Shown: piece by piece, positions 45,228 to 56,300 of the stretch
Layout of the letters: each line of letters opens with the position of its first letter
How positions within the stretch are numbered: position 1 is the first letter of the stretch
DNA from: Litsea cubeba
Taxonomy: Eukaryota; Streptophyta; Magnoliopsida; Laurales; Lauraceae
Length of the DNA: 64,000 nt
NCBI GenBank assembly: GCA_012931725.1
Contig: CM022946.1
Span: forward strand, 131,766,047 to 131,830,046
Direction: 5' to 3'
Position numbers and translations under genes: made by a program
The notes under the pieces: generated by a model
The model's database searches: none
The model's input: only the letters and a program-made list of their open reading frames with translations
What the model was told of the DNA's origin: nothing

Positions 45228-46180
45228 GAACTTTTGGTGATGAAATATTTTCGTCGCCAAAAGTCTATTTCCGTCGGTAATAATATTTACCGACGAAATT
45301 TTTTTCGTCGGTAAGATACCGTCAGCAATCCATTTTATCGACGAAATTATTTTTCGTCGGCAAAATAAAATTTTTTACCGACGTTAATTTGACTTTTACC
45401 GACGTTTTGTTTCGTCGCCCAAAATATTTTATTTTATTTTTAATTTTTCATATTTAATTTTGCCGACGTTTTTGTTTCGTCGGAAAAATAATTTTATGAT
45501 TTTTAATATTTAATTTTACCGACGTTTTTTTTTCGTCGCCCAAAATATTTTATTTTCTTTTAATTTTTTATATTTAATTTTTCCGACGTTTTGTTTTGTC
45601 GGGAAAATAATTTTATTTTCTTTTCATTTTTAATATTTAATTTTGCCGACGTTTTTATTTCGTCGGCCAAATAATTTTATTTTCTTTTCATTTTTATTTT
45701 TAACTTTTCCGACTTTTTTTTTCGTCTGGACGATAATTTTAGTTTCTTTTCATTTTTCATTTTTAACTTTTCCCACGTTTTTATTTCGTCGGAAAAATAA
45801 TTTTATTTTTTTGCAGTCTTCATTTTTAAGTTTTCCGACGTTTTTTTTTTCGTCGGAAAATGAATTTTATTTTTTTCATTTTTCATTTTTAACTTTCGCG
45901 ACGTTTTTTTTCGTCGGTCAAAATAATTTTTTTTTTCATTTTTCATTTTTAATTTCGCCGACGTATTTTTTTCGTCGGAAAATGTATTTTTATTTTTAAA
46001 ATTTTTTTTTTTAACTTTGCCGACGATCCTTTTCGTCGGCAAAATCATTTTTAAAAAATTTCTTTTTACTTTTTTATTTTTACCTTTCCCGACGAGATTT
46101 TCGTCGGCAAAATGATTTTTAATTTTTTAATTTCTTATTTTGGATATTGCCGACGAAAATTTTCGTCGGCAAAGGTCTTT
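45228..46180. repeat. left subterminal array of CACTA
   Basis: About 15 units spaced near 62 bp, each a short inverted repeat CCGACG-(T-rich)-CGTCGG inside AT-rich DNA. In En/Spm elements subterminal repeats bind the element's own DNA-binding protein; here that is inferred. The Phe-rich frames in this stretch are low-complexity artefacts. Confidence 0.9.
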
Positions 46181-46398
46181 TATTTTTTTTTTTAATTTTA
46201 CTTATATTTGCATTATTATTTTTCTATAAACCTGTTCATACACCTGTATAAAAAATAAACCTGTTCATATACCTATATTCAACATAAAAAATGCAATGAA
46301 ATAAAACATTACTAAATAAACAAATCTCCATTTTTCAATTGTTTCATTCATCTCATTAAACAAATATTACAATCAATAATGATACCGTCTCATACAAA

Positions 46399-46710
46399 TG
46401 TCCAACATACATATATATACAAATAAACCGAAAAAAAGTCCTACACTCCCACAAGTAAGCAACCGACCCCAAAGCGTCTATCAATCTGCAATGACAAAAA
46501 TAACATTCAATTCTTTTCAATGAATTAAATTATAAATGAAACATAAACATATAACAAATGTCCAACATACATATATATACAAATAAACCAAAAAAAAGTC
46601 CTACACTCCCACAAGTCAGCAACTGACCCCAAAGTGTCTATCAATCTGCAATGACAAAAATAACATTAAATTCTTTTCAATGAATTAAATTATAAATGAA
46701 ACATAAACAT
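46399..46710. repeat. 160-bp tandem duplication in CACTA
   Basis: Two nearly identical copies (46399-46558 and 46559-46710) of a segment from TGTCCAACATACATATATAT to AATGAAACATAAACAT. It lies between the subterminal array and the satellite. No gene. Confidence 0.9.
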
Positions 46711-46754
46711 GTATATATATATAACTTTTCCTAAGTCTTTCGACGGACTTTGAT

Positions 46755-48762
46755 CCAGCCTAAGTGTTGACAAGGTATCCGTGCTGATCTCTGGGAGTCC
46801 TATTTGCGAACAGTTAGTTCCTACAAGTTACTCTACCCTCGAGCGAAGTGCTAGTGCCGGTTTCCGATTTTTCCCGCGGCCGTTTCCCGCTCCGAACCCC
46901 GGCGGGCCGTTTTCGAGCCTAAGTGTTGGAAAATCCCACGTTTCGATCGTTATTCTCTAACCGGGAATCCAATTCATGAACCGTCAGTTCCTACAAGTCA
47001 CTCTACCCTCGAGCGAAGTGCTCGTGTCGGTTTTCGATTTTTCCCGCAGCCGTTTCCCGTTCCGGGCCCCCGGCGGGCCGTTTTCGAGCCTAAGTGATGG
47101 AAAATCTAATGTTTCTGTCGTAATTCTCTAACCGGGAGTCCTATTTGCCAACCGTCAGTTCCTACAAGTCACTCTACCCTCGAGCGAAGTGCTCGTGCCG
47201 GTTTCCGATTTTTCCCGCGGCCGTTTCCCATTCCAGTCCCCCGACGGGCTGTTTTCGAGCCTAAGTGATGGAAAATCCAATGTTTATGTCGTAATTCTCT
47301 AACCGGGAGTCCTATTTGTGAACCGCCAGCTCCTACAAGTTACTATATCCTCGAGGGAAGCGCTCGTGCCGGTTTTCAATTTTTCCGGCGGCCGTTTCCC
47401 GTTCCGGTCCCCCGACGGGCCGTTTTCAAGCCTAAAGTGTTGGAAAATCCTATTTTCGCTCGTAATTCTCTAACCGGGAGTCCTATTTGAGAACCGTCAG
47501 TTCCTACAAGTCACTCTACCCTCGAACGAAGTGCTCGTGCCAGTTTCTGATTTTTCCCGCGGCCGTTTCCTGTTCCGGGCCCCCAGCGGGCTGTTTTCGG
47601 GCCTATGTGATGGAAAATCAAATGTTTCTGACTTAATTCTCTCACCGGGAATCCAATTCATGAACCGTCAGTTCCTACAAGTCACTCTACCCTCGAGCGA
47701 AGTGGTCTTATCGGTTTTCGATTTTTCCCATAGCCGTTTCCCGTTCCGGGCCCCCGGCGGGCCGTTTTCGAGCCTAAGTGATGGAAAATCTAATGTTTCT
47801 GTCGTAATTCTCTAACTGGGAGTCCTATTTGCCAACCGTCAGTTCCTACAAGTCACTCTACCCTCGAGCGAAGTGCTCGTGCCGGTTTCCGATTTTTCCC
47901 GCAGCCGTTTCCCGTTCCAGTCCCCCGACGGGCTGTTTTCGAGCCTAAGTGATGGAAAATCCAATGTTTATGTCGTAATTCTCTAACCGGGAGTCCTATT
48001 TGTGAACCGCCAGCTCCTACAAGTTACTATATCCTCGAGGGAAGCGCTCGTGCCGGTTTTCAATTTTTCCGGCGGCCGTTTCCTGTTCCGGTCCCCCGAC
48101 GGGCCGTTTTCAAGCCTAAAGTGTTGGAAAATCCTATGTTCGATCGTTATTCTCTAACCGGGAGTCCTATTTGCGAACCGTCAGTTCCTACAAGTCACTC
48201 TACCCTCGAACGAAGTGCTCGTGCCGGTTTCCAATTTTTCCCACGGCCGTTTCCCGTTCCGGGCCCCCGGCGGGTTGTTTTCGAGCCTAAGTGATGGAAA
48301 ATCCAATGTTTCTATCGTAATTCTCTAACCGAGAGTCCTATTTGAGAACCGTCAACTCCTACAAGTTACTATATCCTCGAGGGAAGTGCCCGTGCCGGTT
48401 TTCAATTTTTCCAGTGGCCGTTTCTCGTTTCGGACCCCCGACGGGCCGTTTTCGAGCCTATAGTGTTGGAAAATCCTATTTTCGCTCGTAATTCTCTAAC
48501 CGGGAGTCCTATTTGTGAACCGTCAGTTCCTACAAGTCACTCTACCCTCGAACGAAGTGCTCGTGCCAGTTTCGGATTTCTCCCGCGGCCGTTTCCCGTT
48601 CCGGGCCCCCAGCGGGCTATTTTCGGGCCTAAGTGTTGGAAAATCAAATGTTTCTGACTTAATTCTCTCACCGGGAATCCAATTCATGAACCGTCAGTTC
48701 CTACAAGTCACTCTACCCTCGAGCGAAGTGCTCGTGTCGGTTTTCGATTCTTCCCGCAGCCG
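46755..48762 (+). repeat. 171-bp satellite, about 12 monomers, 4-mer higher-order unit
   Basis: The motif GTTCCTACAAG recurs at 46817, 46987, 47158, 47329, 47500, 47671, 47842, 48013, 48184, 48355, 48526 and 48697, a spacing of 170 then 171 bp throughout. Monomers fall into types: AATTCATGAACCG (46987, 47671, 48697), TTTGCCAACCG (47158, 47842), CTATATCCTCGAGGG (47329, 48013, 48355) and CCTCGAACGAAG (47500, 48184, 48526), giving b-c-d-e twice at 684 bp. GC-rich, unlike the AT-rich flanks. Confidence 0.93.
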
Positions 48763-48845
48763 ATATGCCCAAATGCAGCCTCCTTCCCTTTTTTGTTTTT
48801 GTTTGATTGGTGGGTCACTGATTTGATGTGGTTATGAACAATCAG

Positions 48846-48980
48846 AACGTAGATAAGCTGGGGAAAGCAGGTGAAACGGTGAAGGTCGCTCCTGGGTATT
48901 TCAGGAACCACCTAATGCCCAAGTTGCTTGCAGTTCCAAACATTGACAAGTATGCCTACCTCATCAGAGAGCAGCGCAAG
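48846..48980 (+). pseudogene. captured exon of a bL9 (organellar L9) ribosomal protein gene
   Basis: Exactly 45 codons between an AG acceptor (AACAATCAG) and a GT after CGCAAG. The peptide has VDKLGKAGETVKVAPGYFRN, then a PKLLAVP block and REQRK, the N-terminal domain of bacterial-type ribosomal protein L9. In the plant cell this family works in mitochondrial and plastid ribosomes. Neither the transit peptide nor the C-terminal domain is visible nearby, so this is one exon with flanking intron sequence taken up by the CACTA element. The donor GTCTTTTC is weak. No stop or frameshift is seen. Confidence 0.75.
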
Positions 48981-51900
48981 GTCTTTTCTTCTATCGTTTT
49001 CGTTACCATTTAATGAATTATGTTGGTTAACAAATAAGGGCGGCATCCCCTTTTCAGATTTCTGCCACATGGAATCCTATTACATAAAATTGAAGTTCGT
49101 TTTCATTGTATTATTTATGCAATGTATCTGGGGAAAGGACTCCTTAAAACCCATGGTTGCAAAACCCCCTTTCTTACTGTTTAATGGGACGCAACAGTTA
49201 TCAATCCATGCATAAGTTCACAATATTTTTTTTAAATAGATTAGTTTTTTTTGCCTTGTGTGGTAAAATTATGTCAGAAGGAAAAAAGAGAAGAAGATTC
49301 AAATCTTGACAGTCATAATCTGGTTTGAGGAAGGATCATACAAGTTTTAGGGTGTATTTGGTTGTTGTCTTGTACCCCAGAGTTGCAATAGTTTTTGTTA
49401 TTTTTTTGGCAGAATTGATAGTTATATATTCTGTCATTCAGTTATATAGTGGAGAGTAAATAAGAATTGACATCATGTTCTATACTTGGTTTTTTGAAAT
49501 GGGTTATGTACTTTTCTTCGATGGGTGCATACTGCCTTATACTTCTTAGGTTGATGTTGACATCAATGATTGCTATTGATTGAGGATATAGAACCTCCTC
49601 CTCCTCCTCTTCTTTTTGGAATTATAATAGGGATATTAAACTTAAAAGACGTTATCCCAGCAAGAGTGAATTATGAGTTTTTCACAATCTCAAATGCTGA
49701 AAAACAAATGGCTACAAATTAAAAAAAAAACTAATTCAAATGTATTATGAATTAGAGACTTGGGGGTACCTATGGTGAACACAGGATGTTGGAATTTCTA
49801 CTAGCCATGTAGAGGTTCAGTCAAAAGAGAATATAAATACATGGGAAATTCCAATGGTTTGAGGAATGAAGTTTATGTTTATAGACAGGTCACTTTCAGT
49901 GGCGGACCAGTATTTTGATTTGAGGGGTGCAGATCTTAATAGGTAGTCCCTGGTCACTTTTACTGCCTAATGTAGTCTGTAAGTTGCCACTAGCCCATCA
50001 ACTTAGACATTAGATGAGGTAGCAAAAGTAAACCCAGGTCTTTCAGGGGCAATAGAAGTTTTTGCTAGTGAATAGTGATATCTTTTCCTTTCTGTTGGGA
50101 TAGTCACGTGATACTGACAAAAGGATTACCTCAGCTAGCTCTTCCAATTATTTTTAATAGAGCTTACTCATATTTATCTTCTGTGTCGCTCTAACAAATA
50201 AGTGAATTTTGAACGGGTTTCTAAACTGAACATGTCATATTGTTTTAATACATGAGCCCTCATATTAGAGACTATGAAACCATAGATTACATCAAATAAA
50301 TTTCAGAATATTGGGCTGATACTTATTCCCAAAACTAGCCACCGATAGACAGGGAGGGGTTCGGTTGTGCTGGGGACAAGTCCATTAACACCCCTCCTAA
50401 TATCAAAATTAGGGTTGAATTGAACTGTTTATTAATCGGGCCTAAAAGTCACTATATTGGCCCATTAGGATTGCAATTGGATTGGCACTGTCTATTGAAG
50501 GAACAACCCAAGATAGAAAGAAACCTTCGTCACACTGGAAACAATGGGGGTCCTAGAATATGAAGCAACAATCCTTATCACAATCATACTTCTTTTTTTT
50601 GGTACCTCAGCTATAGGGGGCTAGGACACCCCTCAGGTGAGGTACTTGAATCTCTAATTATACACTAATGAGTCATCAGTATTTTGTTTTTCCCAATGCG
50701 GTGTCATCAGCTACCTTAGCTGCATAGCCAACAATAAGTAAGATCTTTTTTTCTTTCTTATTAGTAGTCTATGAGATATCCATGGTAATGCAAATTTGGG
50801 TTGCATCAACATATCTTCTCCATGAATCTAATTATTCGATGCAACTCAAATCTCAGCATTCATGAATCTCGCCCCATGCCCATATGATATGCATGTTTTT
50901 CACAATCAATCTACACATTTATTTTATTCAATCCCTTCAACTAATTTCCCATCTACAATCATAAGAAACAATTTTTCTTTCAACTACAGAGTTAGTTCAG
51001 GAAGAGCAAAATATAAGAATAAGACAAACAGCACTTGTACAAATTTCAGTAACAACTTAATGCACATCTCCTCATATGAATTCCAAAGAAGCACAAATAC
51101 TAGCATTCTAAATCAAGCCCAGGGAGAGAAAGAATGAGAAAGAATGGAGTGTGGATTAGGAATCTACAAATATTAGCCTCATTTGACATTTCTAGCATTC
51201 CGACCAAAGAATTGTGTATATAATATTTCCCCTGTTTGTGTTTATCAGTATCATATGCATTAGGTTTTATGCATTTTCTGATACATCATCATCCCTTGCT
51301 TGTGCATGGCCGCATGGCCGCATATGCTTCTTGTTAAATTGATATCCCTGTACCTTTTCCATTGTTAATTACTTTCTAATTATTTCAAATTTAATTCTGA
51401 CAGCTACTACTATAGCATTCATGCTTTACATTGTTCCATTCCACATTTTTATCTCCTAAAGTATTCACAAGGTGGGGGAGGGGGTGGAGGGAAAGAATCT
51501 CTAATAATAATCTTCTAAACATAACAGAAATGCAAAGTTTACACTACTACCAAATAAAAAAAGGTGAACACAACCATGAAGTATCAATTGAGAAGAGTAT
51601 GAACATTTTTTTTAACATCCCCTACATAGAACACTTACAAATGCATGTTTTATTTATTTATTTTTGTTTTCAGGCCAATTTCAGGAGCATCGATGAATCC
51701 AGCCAGGAGCATTGGGCTAGTACTAGTAATGAAACGACATGAGGGGATATGGGTTTAAACAGAGGAGTTGTCCAAAGCATGAAATTCTCCAGGGTTCGTG
51801 ATCTAAAAAAAACGTAACATCCGATTCTTCATTATTCAAAAGAATCAAAACAAGTAGTTGCTCCATGTTGAATTCCAAACAATTCTAGGACATGCCTTGT

Positions 51901-53480
51901 TATCAGAGGGGCTAAATGTGAAGGGCCTAGGCGAAGCCATCATGTCCTGGACATAAATAGTCCCTCTACTCTTAGGAAATTATTTCCTTGTCGTCATCCT
52001 AGTAAATCAAATCCTATGCTTATATACTACATTCCTCAACTCTATAATATTCCTTAAATACAATCCATGTTACTATGAGTTTCTAGGATTTCATCACAAA
52101 CATGGCAAACAGGCCCTTAGTGTACTAAAGGTTGAAGACTTGAAGCGGTTCAGATCCGATTGTTTTGTTCTAAATCCAATGCAGCCAAGATCTGAAGTGA
52201 AATCCTGGTTAACGTATGGTGATGGGCCCAATTTGAACTAAATTTTGTATTCATGAGGTTGATTGATTTAACCAGTATCAGTTTTGAATTTGTTTAAAGA
52301 ACCTACTCTGATTAATAAATAGTTGATCTATAATGATTCACCAACAAATTTATTTGATAGATTTTGTAAGGAGTATTATTAAGGTGAGCACTGAAGAGTC
52401 TTAAAGTTGGCATCTAGAACTAGATTGGATCGTCACCTTTCTAAGATATCAATTTATTAAAGGTGGGTAATCAGTTCCAATGGAGAGATTGTGATGGCCC
52501 GTGTCTCTTTCTCTTTGATCTTGTACTTCCTACTCCATTTGATAGAAAGGGATTTATGACCCTAGAAACTTAATGATGATTGAACAAATGGATCAAAAGA
52601 GGTCAGATTGGATTACGAGTGACCCTCCTTGAAGTTAAGGTGGTTATTTGGCGAATAATCTGATCGATGCAGTGCAATGTTTATGATCATTATTTACAAG
52701 GATGAAAGTTCATTATCAATCTTAACCATCTAATCAGTAGGACAGACTACAGTTGAGAATCTGCATCTCCTAAAATTAATTGAGCAATTAAGAACATTGA
52801 TCATGACTGATGTTGTTAGTTATATGTACCATCATGAACAAAATACCAAGACAAAATCATGAGAAACTCAGAATAAAATACTTTCCATGATATCTCTTGA
52901 TAATATTTCAATGGAACCAGTTGAAGATATCCCAGTGCGATAATTTCAAAAGAGAAAAAAAAATCACTGAAATGGTCATATGTCCTATTCTTGCAAAAAA
53001 GTATTGTCATTTCTCATCCAAAATGTGGGCCATCTATTGTGCCCCATGTCCTTGATAACAGGCATGTGAGTTGAGCTTAACATTTTAATCAACACTTTCT
53101 AAAATAAGAAAATAATAAGCAAACTTAAAAGTGACATTGGTGTTGATGTGCTCATTATGTGGCATGTTGATGGACTTATTTAGCCTAACATTTGATAAGA
53201 GCTTTGACAAAGCCTTGTTTTAAAAGCATGATCAAGACATTGCCACCAAGCTACTATACTGAATTGGTTTTCAAGTTGATACCCCCGAAATGAATGCATC
53301 ATCAATTTCTGAAACCAGATGATATTGCATTGAATCATCTTAGCAACATAGCCTCTCTTGATGAAACATTTCTTTGTTGAATTTTGAATGGCAAACAAGC
53401 AAAAACACCTTTGTAACTTCTCCAATTCCATCATGTTATGAAAGGGAAAAACAAAAGTTGAGGGCGGCTGTCAACCAAAT
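48981..53480. other. CACTA interior: AT-rich, no recognisable gene
   Basis: 4.5 kb of ordinary-looking AT-rich plant DNA with only short reading frames. It may be intron and flank captured with the L9 exon. A T-rich tract ending TTTTGTTTTCAG at about 51674 looks like a splice acceptor, but the sequence after it shows no known domain. Confidence 0.5.
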
Positions 53481-53619
53481 AACCATATCAGATAGGGATG
53501 AAGAGAGAAGAGATGAGAATGAGACATTACCTGCAGAGTGGGGAGAGATGCAGAGGCAGCAATGGCAGATTCTCTAACCGAGCAGGGACAGCGGCGAGAG
53601 TCCCGATTTCAATTGAGCG

Positions 53620-53960
53620 ACGGTCGTTGTCGGGCAGAGAGAGAGAGAGTGAGGGAGCAACCGAGAGAGAGAAACAGAGAGAGAGAGAGCAGATCGAGAG
53701 AGCGAGCGAGAGAGTGAGAGAGAACAGAGAGAGAGCAGAGAGAAAGAGCGAGATGGAGAGCGGCCCACCGATCTCGACCGATCGAGAGAGAGAGAGAGAG
53801 AAAGAGCGAGACAGAGAGCAGGTAGCAGAGGTCGCCCGATCGAGAGAGAGAGAGAAATAGATGACTGCAGTCACACTGAGATCACCGGATCGAGAGAGAA
53901 ATAGATGACTGTACTCACGCTCTGAGATCGCCCGATCGAGAGAGAGAGAGAGATCGCCCG

Positions 53961-54005
<45 letters not shown>

Positions 54006-54072
54006 GAAGATAGCAGAGAGGGGGCGAGAGTGAGATAGCAGAGAGGGGACGGCCCACCGATCTCGACCGATC

Positions 54073-54103
<31 letters not shown>

Positions 54104-54250
54104 CGAGACAGAGAGCGGGTAGCAGAGGTCGCCCGATCGAGAGAGAGAGAGAGAAATAGATGACTGCAGTCGCACTGAGATCGCCGGATCGAGAGAGAAA
54201 TAGATGACTATACTCACGCTCTGAGATCGCCCGATCGAGAGAGAGAGAGA

Positions 54251-54298
<48 letters not shown>

Positions 54299-54301
54299 CC
54301 G

Positions 54302-54350
<49 letters not shown>

Positions 54351-54440
54351 GAAGATAGCAGAGAGGGGGCGAGAGTGAGATAGCAGAGAGGGGGCGAGAG
54401 TGAGAGCGCAGAGAGTGAGAGAAAGACGAGGGAAAGAGAG
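53620..54440. repeat. GA-rich repeat with 289-bp duplication
   Basis: Long (GA)n runs separated by CGCCCGATCGAGAG. A 289-bp unit starting CGGCCCACCGATCTCGACC occurs at 53761 and 54050. Each unit contains the motif ATGACTGCAGTC. The Ser/Leu-rich or Arg/Glu-rich frames across this stretch are artefacts of the dinucleotide repeat. Confidence 0.9.
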
Positions 54441-54519
54441 AAAAGGGGGAAAAGGGGGATTCTGTTGGCGGGAGAGGGAAAATAGAGGGGGGATATTTCC
54501 ATACTGTTTTTTCATCACA

Positions 54520-54775
54520 AATATATTTTTTGTCGGGAAAAACTATTTTATTTTTATTATTTGAAAACCGCTCAAATCCTCTACCAACCGACGCTAATTT
54601 TCGTCGGTAGATAATTTTTCATCGTTAAAGGACTCTACTTTTTTATTTTTCTAAAAATTAAATTAAACATTACCCCAACGTTTTACAAATAACATCAGTA
54701 AATGTTCATTTTACCAACGTCATATAATTCGTCGATAATAGTATCTGATAGTTTTACTGACGTAAAATAAAAATC
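54520..54775. repeat. inner CCGACG/CGTCGG subterminal remnant
   Basis: Degenerate units such as ACCGACGCTAATTTTCGTCGG, similar to the terminal arrays but 3 kb inside the right end, next to an inverted satellite monomer. It may mark an older element end or an internal rearrangement. Confidence 0.6.
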
Positions 54776-54782
54776 GGATAGG

Positions 54783-54975
54783 ATTTTCTAACACTTCAGC
54801 CCGCTGGGGGTCCGAAACGGGAAACGGCCCCCGAAAAAATGTGAAAACTTGCGAGAGCACTTTTCTCAAGGGTAAGGTAACTTGACGGAATTGACGGTTC
54901 GCAAGGACTCCCGGTTATAAAATTATAAGGGAAACATAGGATTTTCCAACCATTAGGTTCGTAAACGGCCCGCCG
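54783..54975 (-). repeat. single inverted 171-bp-type satellite monomer
   Basis: On the minus strand it reads CTAATGGTTGGAAAATCCTA, AACCGGGAGTCCTTGCGAAC and CCCGTTTCGG like the monomers at 46755-48762, but diverged. It therefore lies inverted at the opposite side of the CACTA interior and is cut by the hAT-like end at 54978. Confidence 0.8.
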
Positions 54976-55431
54976 AGTAGGGGTGCACATCGGGTCGGGT
55001 TCCGGGTTATCGGACTGGGTTTGACCCGACCCGGTATTTTTAAGACCTCTGAACCCGGTCCGATAACCCTGTTAAGTAAAACCGGGTTATCGGGTTCTCG
55101 GGTCACCGGGTTACCGGGTTATCGGGTTCGGGTTTCGGGTGACCTGATAACCCAGGAAGAACTACGTACCATCGTTGGCTGGTTGATGATATCCGCCTCA
55201 AGTCACCAATTTGCATCTCTCGGCTCACTCTCACCATCTCAAGATACCTCTCAACTTTCTCTGCTTAGGGTTTTTGGGATTTCTTCTACTTCTGTAATGA
55301 TTCCTTTTTCTGTTGACATCGAAATCTTTGAATGCTATTTTGCAATCTGTGGTTTCTTGTTTGGATTTGTTGAAGTGGGTTTGGAGCATAGATGGGTTCG
55401 AATCTGTTATCTTGTGAATGAGTCCTCCAGA

Positions 55432-55594
55432 ATGGGATTTAAAGACATCGAGCAGAAAGTACAGAGACGAACGAGATCGAGAAAGAGACCGTCACAAAGA
55501 CCTCAATCTCCAGCACGATCGAAATCGAGATCACAAGCATAGAAGCAGTCGCGACGCGGAGGATCGGCACCACCGCGACGACAAACGATCCTAA
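55432..55594 (+). pseudogene. fragment of an Arg/Asp/His-rich splicing-factor-like gene
   Basis: ATG-GFKDIEQK is followed, one frame over, by a run rich in RD, ER and RH dipeptides (YRDERDRERDRHKDLN, then HHRDDKRS) ending at a TAA. Such alternating charged repeats occur in SR-related splicing proteins. The frame change at about 55461 may be an indel or a lost splice site. Which gene it came from cannot be said. It lies within the hAT-like element. Confidence 0.35.
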
Positions 55595-55744
55595 AAAAAA
55601 CAACGGTTTGGATTATCACACAGGAACTTATAATTATAAAAAAAAAACAAAAAAAGAATTAGGGTCGCCTAAGCTGGGCAATGTAGCACTGCATCTTTCC
55701 GCTTTTGACAAATACAACTGCATGACATGGGAGGCATCACCTAA

Positions 55745-56300
55745 AAACCGAGCAGATCGATGATGCATCTTCTGAAGTTACCTGCTTATATTTCTTGTAG
55801 ATTCGCTTGGTTACTATGTTCTTGGATTCATCATTAATCGACATGGCATTGCACATCTCAACCCGGTACTCATCATAATGAGGTTTCGAATTCTTCGAAC
55901 AAACGGCCCGCCGTGGGTTCCCGGAAGCATCGGATTTCCGGTCCGGCCGAAAATGAAGGACCGGACCAGACCACTTGAACGTGGTCCTATCCGGTCTGGT
56001 CCAGTCCAAAACGGTCCGGTTGGACCACTTAAACCGGTCCAGACCGGTTTAAATTTTTCAACCAATTATAAAGGTTGATTTATAATTAGGGGCATCGATT
56101 TCTTTCAGCTATGCATCTCGTAATTCATACTTGTTATTCAGATATGCATTCTTCAATTTGTTGACCCCCCATTTTCCCATTCGGGCAGCATCAATGACAC
56201 CAATCGTATGTGTGTCCCACCCCAGAAGGGTGAACAACAAGGGATCTTCACTATCGAACAATCTCAAAGCACCCCAGTCACCTGACAACAAATTTTATAA
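55745..56300 (-). pseudogene. unrecognised captured gene fragments (minus strand)
   Basis: Two exon-like pieces: 56291-56109 (GDWGALRLFDSEDPLLFTLL, VIDAARMGKWGVNKLKNAYL) and about 55890-55745 (PHYDEYRVEMCNAM, ESKNIVTKRIYKKYKQVTSE). Both have natural amino-acid composition and start or end near possible splice sites. I do not recognise the family. They are separated by the GC-rich CCGGTCC repeat at 55925-56060, which looks like a later insertion. Confidence 0.4.
55925..56060. repeat. CCGGTCCGG-rich short-repeat cluster
   Basis: Dense CCGGTCC, GGACCGG and GGTCCAGACCGG words. A similar cluster is at 56775-56915. The two may be the ends of another hAT-like insertion. The DNA between them (56310-56770), and that from 56920 to 57500, shows no gene I can support. 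Confidence 0.55.

Noticed and set aside
45643..45999. Phe-rich frame in the left CACTA end as a protein
   Set aside because: It reads through tandem CCGACG/CGTCGG units in T-rich DNA; the periodic peptide merely mirrors the repeat.
46755..48762. 171-bp repeat as centromeric satellite array of the chromosome
   Set aside because: The array is only 2 kb, bounded on both sides by CACTA sequence and inside its TSD, so it is cargo of the transposon. A wider origin remains open and is listed as a finding.
48828..49013. A functional ribosomal protein L9 gene
   Set aside because: Only one exon is present, without transit peptide, C-terminal domain or further exons, inside a transposon.
49260..53470. 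tRNA, rRNA or other RNA genes
   Set aside because: I looked for cloverleaf-type and conserved rRNA motifs across the window and saw none; sensitive tools such as tRNAscan-SE or Infernal were not available.
53498..54518. Several 100-215-codon frames rich in Ser/Leu or Arg/Glu
   Set aside because: They are translations of (GA)n and (CT)n repeats on both strands and have no domain content.
55021..55140. CGGGTTATCGGGTT repeats as possible interstitial telomere
   Set aside because: The plant telomere unit is TTTAGGG; this is the GC-rich subterminal repeat of the hAT-like element and is repeated inverted at 57560-57670.
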